From Bacillota bacterium (GTDB lineage Bacteria; Bacillota; Clostridia; Christensenellales; SZUA-584): DNA of 64,000 bases. Shown here piece after piece: positions 60,703 to 64,000 of this stretch. The notes beneath the pieces were generated by a model. It made no database searches, was not told where the DNA came from, and was given only the letters and a program-made list of their open reading frames with translations. Both the position numbers and the translations under genes were made by a program. The DNA lies in assembly GCA_023459495.1 (NCBI GenBank), contig JAEWTL010000038.1:186001-250000 (forward strand), given 5' to 3'. How positions within the stretch are numbered: position 1 is the stretch's first letter; each line of letters opens with the position of its first letter.

Positions 60703-61137
60703 CTATCCGACGTGCGCGCCGCAGGTCGGACAAAAAGCGCTGTCCTCGGGCATCAACGCGCCGCAATGCGTGCAGTAGCAGGTGCCCGGTGGCTGGGCCA
60801 GACTTGCGGGCGGTTGCGGAGCCTGCGCAAACGGCTGCGTATAAGACAGCTGTACCGGTTGGCTGGCTCTTTCCTTCATCGCTGCCACGACGATGATGGC
60901 GGGGATAAACAGGAAGAAACCGAATACCCAGAACCCGCCGTAGCTGTAGCCCTTTTTCTTCGCAATACCGGCAGGTACAAACGCCAGACCGGCCATGATA
61001 CCGATTGCGGCAACGATTAAGAGCCATATCAGCCAGGCGGGTATGAGCGGCGAGTATGTCAGTTCTGTGGGTATATAAGGTGTCGGCACAGCAGTCGGCA
61101 GAGGTGTGGGCGCAGGCGTCGGCATGGGTCCGCCCAT
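60703..61137 (-). CDS. Two-segment membrane protein with C-terminal zinc ribbon (paralogue 2)
   Basis: 144 residues from ATG 61137, fixed by GGAGG eight bases upstream (a TTG at 61152 lies inside that RBS and is rejected). Pro/Thr-rich N terminus, two membrane segments (about 31-55 and 65-85) with AFVPAGIAKKKGYSYGGFW between them, and a C-terminal zinc ribbon CTHCGALMPEDSAFCPTCG. It shares the (A/S)F(V/I)PAxxAK(K/R)KGYS signature with its neighbour. Confidence 0.85.
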   Translation of the reverse strand: MGGPMPTPAPTPLPTAVPTPYIPTELTYSPLIPAWLIWLLIVAAIGIMAGLAFVPAGIAKKKGYSYGGFWVFGFFLFIPAIIVVAAMKERASQPVQLSYTQPFAQAPQPPASLAQPPGTCYCTHCGALMPEDSAFCPTCGAHVG

Positions 61138-61303
61138 ACGGGTTACCTCCAATATTTGATAACCAATTATATATAATGTTTATAAATATTTCAATCAGGA
61201 CCGCATGCAATCTTGTCATTTGAAGGCATAAAAGCACGAATGTCATTCTGACGAGCAGGGCGAGGAAGAATCTTATGCTCAGGCATGATGAGATAGCGTC
61301 ATA

Positions 61304-61329
61304 TAAAAACGCCCCGCGAATACGGGGCG
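61304..61329 (-). terminator. Intrinsic terminator of proS
   Basis: CGCCCCG (61310-61316) / CGGGGCG (61323-61329), followed on the minus strand by TTTTTAT. About 30 bases after the stop. Confidence 0.88.
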
Positions 61330-61360
61330 CTCGTTATATCGTTATGTCCGCTTACTCAGC

Positions 61361-63058
61361 CTATCCACGCACGGCTTTGACGACCGCAGCAACCGCTTCG
61401 TCCGCAGTCAGCTCGCAGCCCTGTTTTTCCTTGCGCAGCTTGTATTCCACCACGCCATCGGCAGCCCTGCGGCCCACGGTGATGCGGTGCGGGATGCCGA
61501 TTAAGTCCGCGTCCTTAAACTTCACGCCTGCGCGCTCATCGCGGTCGTCCATCAGCGCATCCACGCCCGCCGCTTTAAGCTGCTCGTAAATCTTCTCAGC
61601 CAGCGCCATCTGCGCTTCGTTCGCCGCAGAAACCGGCACCACGATAACGTGATACGGCGCGACGCTCTCAGGCCAGATGATACCATCCTCATCATGCGAT
61701 TGCTCGATGACAGCCTGCATGGTGCGGTTGAGGCCGATGCCATAGCTGCCCATAATGCAGGGTTTCTGCTGCGCATCCGCATCAAGGTAAAGGCAGCCCA
61801 TCGCCACGCTGTACTTTGTGCCCAGCTTGAAGATGTGGCCTACCTCGATAGCGTTTTCGATGGTCACCGCCGTACCGCACTCCGGGCAGGGGTCGCCCGT
61901 GACTGCCGTACGGAGGTCGGCGATGTCGTCTACCGTGAAATCACGGCCGTAGTTGACATTCTTAAAGTGGTAGTCCGTCTCGTTGGCGCCGATGAGGAAG
62001 TTGCCCATGCCGACGACCTCGTAGTCCGCCACGATGCGGTCCGCCTTGAGTCCCACCGGCCCGGCAAAGCCCACGCGCGCACCGGTCGCCTCCATCACTT
62101 CTTCCACCGCCGCCAGCTCGAGGCTGGTGCAGCGCAGGAAGTTCTTCAGCTTGGTTTCGTTGAGCTCACGGTCGCCGCGCACCATTGCGGCCACGATCTT
62201 GCCGTCTGCGTTGTAAAGCAGCGTTTTAGCGAACTGCTCCGGCCCGCACCCAAAGAAGCCCACGAGTTCCTCGATGGTTCCGGCTTTGGGCGTATGCACC
62301 TTCTCCATGGCCTCCTGCGGTCCGGCGTATGCAGCCACCTTGGGCGTGGGGGCAAGTTCGGAGTTGGCAGAATATCCGCACTTTGGGCACAGTGCGATCT
62401 TGTCGTCGCCAATGGGGGACTTGACCATGAACTCCTGCGAGCCCGAACCGCCCATCGCGCCGTTGTCGGCGTGCACCACAACATATTTCAGCCCGCAGCG
62501 GTCGAACACCCTGCAGTAAGCGTCATGCATCTTCTGATACGATTCCGCCAATCCGGCCTCATCCACGTCGAAGCTGTACGCGTCCTTCATCACGAACTCG
62601 CGGCTGCGAATCATGCCGAAGCGCGGACGGCGTTCGTCGCGGTACTTGGTCTGGATCTGGTAGATCGTCTTGGGCATGGATTTATACGACTGCATCTCCT
62701 GCTTTAAGAGATACGCAAAGATTTCCTCATGCGTCGGCCCGAGGCAGAAATCACGACCGTTTCTGTCCTTCAGCTTAATCATCTCGGTGCCGTAAATATC
62801 CCACCGGCCCGATTGCTGATAATATTCCGCGGGCAGCAGCGCGGACATGATAAGCTCCTGCGCACCCGCCGCGTCCATCTCCTCGCGGATGATGGCTTCA
62901 ATCTTTTTAAACACCCTGAAACCCAGCGGCAGCAGCGCGTACACACCCGTCGCAAGGCGGCGGATCATGCCCGCTTTGATCAGCAGAACATGGCTTTCGG
63001 CTTCGGCTTCGGAAGGCGCTTCCCGCTGCGTCGAGAGCAGCATCTGGGACATTCTCAT
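61361..63058 (-). CDS. proS: Prolyl-tRNA synthetase, bacterial type with editing domain
   Basis: 565 residues. Class II motif 1 around EEMDAAGAQELIMSALLP, motif 2 RPRFGMIRSREFVMKDAYSF, the INS editing domain about 230-395 (with EVMEATGARVGFAGPVGL), motif 3 GSYGIGLNRTM, and the anticodon-binding domain at the C terminus. Charges tRNA-Pro. AAGGAG before ATG. Own promoter at 63093-63121. The leader is short, so it has no T-box. Confidence 0.98.
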   Translation of the reverse strand: MRMSQMLLSTQREAPSEAEAESHVLLIKAGMIRRLATGVYALLPLGFRVFKKIEAIIREEMDAAGAQELIMSALLPAEYYQQSGRWDIYGTEMIKLKDRNGRDFCLGPTHEEIFAYLLKQEMQSYKSMPKTIYQIQTKYRDERRPRFGMIRSREFVMKDAYSFDVDEAGLAESYQKMHDAYCRVFDRCGLKYVVVHADNGAMGGSGSQEFMVKSPIGDDKIALCPKCGYSANSELAPTPKVAAYAGPQEAMEKVHTPKAGTIEELVGFFGCGPEQFAKTLLYNADGKIVAAMVRGDRELNETKLKNFLRCTSLELAAVEEVMEATGARVGFAGPVGLKADRIVADYEVVGMGNFLIGANETDYHFKNVNYGRDFTVDDIADLRTAVTGDPCPECGTAVTIENAIEVGHIFKLGTKYSVAMGCLYLDADAQQKPCIMGSYGIGLNRTMQAVIEQSHDEDGIIWPESVAPYHVIVVPVSAANEAQMALAEKIYEQLKAAGVDALMDDRDERAGVKFKDADLIGIPHRITVGRRAADGVVEYKLRKEKQGCELTADEAVAAVVKAVRG

Positions 63059-63092
63059 GGCAAAAACTCCTTATCGGATTTCAATCTTTGCA

Positions 63093-63121
63093 AGTATACC
63101 ATAGTTAAGCAGGCCGCACAA
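63093..63121 (-). promoter_or_regulatory. Promoter of proS
   Basis: On the minus strand: TTGTGC (63116-63121), 17-base spacer, extended -10 TGGTATACT (TATACT at 63093-63098). Confidence 0.82.
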
Positions 63122-63130
63122 TAACAGAGA

Positions 63131-63165
63131 AATCAAAAAGGCACAGAGAAAAACATCCCTGTGCC
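63131..63165 (-). terminator. Terminator of gene 63225
   Basis: GGCACAG (63140-63146) / CTGTGCC (63159-63165), followed on the minus strand by CTTTTTGATTT. About 60 bases after the stop. Confidence 0.88.
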
Positions 63166-63224
63166 AAGGTACATTCAGCAACTCAAACCGTGATATATAT
63201 GCCTGTTACATTTATGGCTTGCGT

Positions 63225-63818
63225 TTACCCGATTTTCTGTCCGCACTGATTGCAGAATACGCTTCCCGGAGTAAGCGGCGCTCCGCAGCCCGGACACTCG
63301 CTCAATATTTTTTCGCCGCAGATATGACAGAACTTTGATCCCGGCGCGCACTGTGCGTTGCACTTGGGGCAGACGACGGCACCTTCCGCAAGGCGCATCC
63401 CCCCGTTCTGGACCACCGCGGATTGCCCGCCAAACAGTATCGTTCTCTCGATGACATCAAAGATCTCTTTTTCCAGCTTCTTTTGCTTAAAAGCTCCGAT
63501 GCCGGCCGTGACAGCAAGCGGCCACGCGACAAACCAGCCGATCGCACCCGCTCCGATTTTATCCGCCCATTGTCCTTGGCCGATCATTACATTGAGATGG
63601 TCCCCCATCTTAATCAACTGCACCGTAATTGCCAGCCGGGTTCCCGAAATTGTCTTCCAGCCGTCTTTGGGCTGGCTGGCCTGTATCACATAGCCATCGG
63701 TGGTCATGGCGCTTTGTACATCCATACCCTTTTCGGCCCGCACGAACGCTTCGACTGATCCAACGATCCGTTCAACTGTAATTCCGTTAAGTAATGCAAA
63801 CACCTTAGATTCAGCCAT
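63225..63818 (-). CDS. Protein with C-terminal double zinc ribbon and a membrane-proximal alpha/beta domain
   Basis: 197 residues from ATG 63818 (AGAGGG upstream; an earlier ATG at 63836 precedes it). N-terminal alpha/beta part with VERIVGSVEAFVRAEKGM and RLAITVQLIKMGD, a hydrophobic stretch about 92-110 (GWFVAWPLAVTAGIGAF), and two zinc ribbons at the end: CPKCNAQCAPGSKFCHICG and CPGCGAPLTPGSVFCNQCG. Function unknown. The promoter lies at 63852-63880. Confidence 0.82.
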   Translation of the reverse strand: MAESKVFALLNGITVERIVGSVEAFVRAEKGMDVQSAMTTDGYVIQASQPKDGWKTISGTRLAITVQLIKMGDHLNVMIGQGQWADKIGAGAIGWFVAWPLAVTAGIGAFKQKKLEKEIFDVIERTILFGGQSAVVQNGGMRLAEGAVVCPKCNAQCAPGSKFCHICGEKILSECPGCGAPLTPGSVFCNQCGQKIG

Positions 63819-63851
63819 TGGATATCCCTCTTTCATATATACATTTTCTGT

Positions 63852-63880
63852 ATTATATCATCTTTGTCTGGTTGGGGCAA
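63852..63880 (-). promoter_or_regulatory. Promoter of gene 63225
   Basis: On the minus strand: TTGCCC (63875-63880), 17-base spacer, TATAAT (63852-63857). Confidence 0.8.
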
Positions 63881-63956
63881 TATAACCGCAGATAATATTA
63901 AGGTATATATTGTACATTTCAAGCCTCCACTCGTACTTTTATAAATGGTTTGCATG

Positions 63957-64000
63957 TGGTATAGTGGCGGTAACTTTTTGACTTCAGGGGTATGAGGTAT
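63957..64000 (+). promoter_or_regulatory. Possible promoter and start of a gene leaving the window
   Basis: Extended -10-like TGGTATAGT (63957-63965), then AGGGG and ATG at 63992. Only three codons are visible, so the gene cannot be named. Confidence 0.35.

Noticed and set aside
63059..63130. T-box leader for proS
   Set aside because: The leader from the promoter at 63093 is only about 30 bases, too short for a T-box, and no T-box sequence is seen.
1..64000. CRISPR array, tRNA, rRNA, insertion sequence or prophage
   Set aside because: No regular spaced repeats, no cloverleaf, no transposase, integrase or phage structural gene was found when reading both strands.

Overview
The window is a stretch of an anaerobic, GC-rich, low-oxygen-lifestyle Firmicute, most likely a clostridium. 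The evidence is a single-chain pyruvate:ferredoxin oxidoreductase, a complete six-gene Rnf complex, a hybrid-cluster protein, strong AGGAGG-type ribosome binding sites, T-rich intrinsic terminators, and a SpoIVFA/SpoIVFB-like pair next to the conserved order TIGR03960 - TIGR03936 - RNase G - L21 - L27 seen in sporulating clostridia. I see no rRNA, tRNA, CRISPR array, prophage or recognisable insertion sequence.

Layout. 1-2900: the end of a four-gene plus-strand operon (class V aminotransferase, DUF3343, double-cubane protein, DUF3343). 2900-8300: a minus-strand MMPL exporter, a secreted coiled protein and a two-component system. 8400-14800: a minus-strand MacAB/YknXYZ-like ABC export operon with an adaptor gene at each end. 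15200-22800: acetyltransferases, a phasin-like/UbiB pair, a methyltransferase-acetyltransferase fusion, an M15 peptidase and a YkvI-like permease. 22800-30650: Hcp, AzlCD, an MFS transporter, an aldehyde dehydrogenase and a large zinc-ribbon/TPR/RCC1 protein. 31000-36650: rnfCDGEAB plus maf. 36650-39400: a low-GC patch with a lone gene that has a possible nuclease motif, two small unknowns and a flavodoxin-like gene under a palindromic operator. 39500-50000: PFOR, a chemoreceptor, MreB, an AraC-GyrI regulator and an orphan 2-oxoacid dehydrogenase E1 pair. 50100-59800: OGG-type glycosylase, a lipoprotein, L27, L21, RNase G, two radical-SAM-linked proteins, VOC and metallo-beta-lactamase genes, and the SpoIVF pair. 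59900-63840: a hairpin repeat element, three zinc-ribbon proteins and proS.

How the genes work together. PFOR makes reduced ferredoxin from pyruvate. Rnf can oxidise that ferredoxin with NAD and pump ions. Hcp and the double-cubane protein are possible sinks for low-potential electrons. The two export operons look like envelope-defence modules, and one carries its own sensor pair. The most unusual items are the Rnf promoter with a palindrome filling its -35/-10 spacer, the AraC-GyrI gene with a strong internal start site, the oversized three-membrane-segment adaptor, the zinc-ribbon/TPR/RCC1 protein, the AT-rich lone gene with a possible PD-(D/E)xK motif, and the L27 that lacks the usual Firmicute N-terminal extension with no processing protease beside it. 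All functional assignments come from reading motifs by eye; no database search was run.
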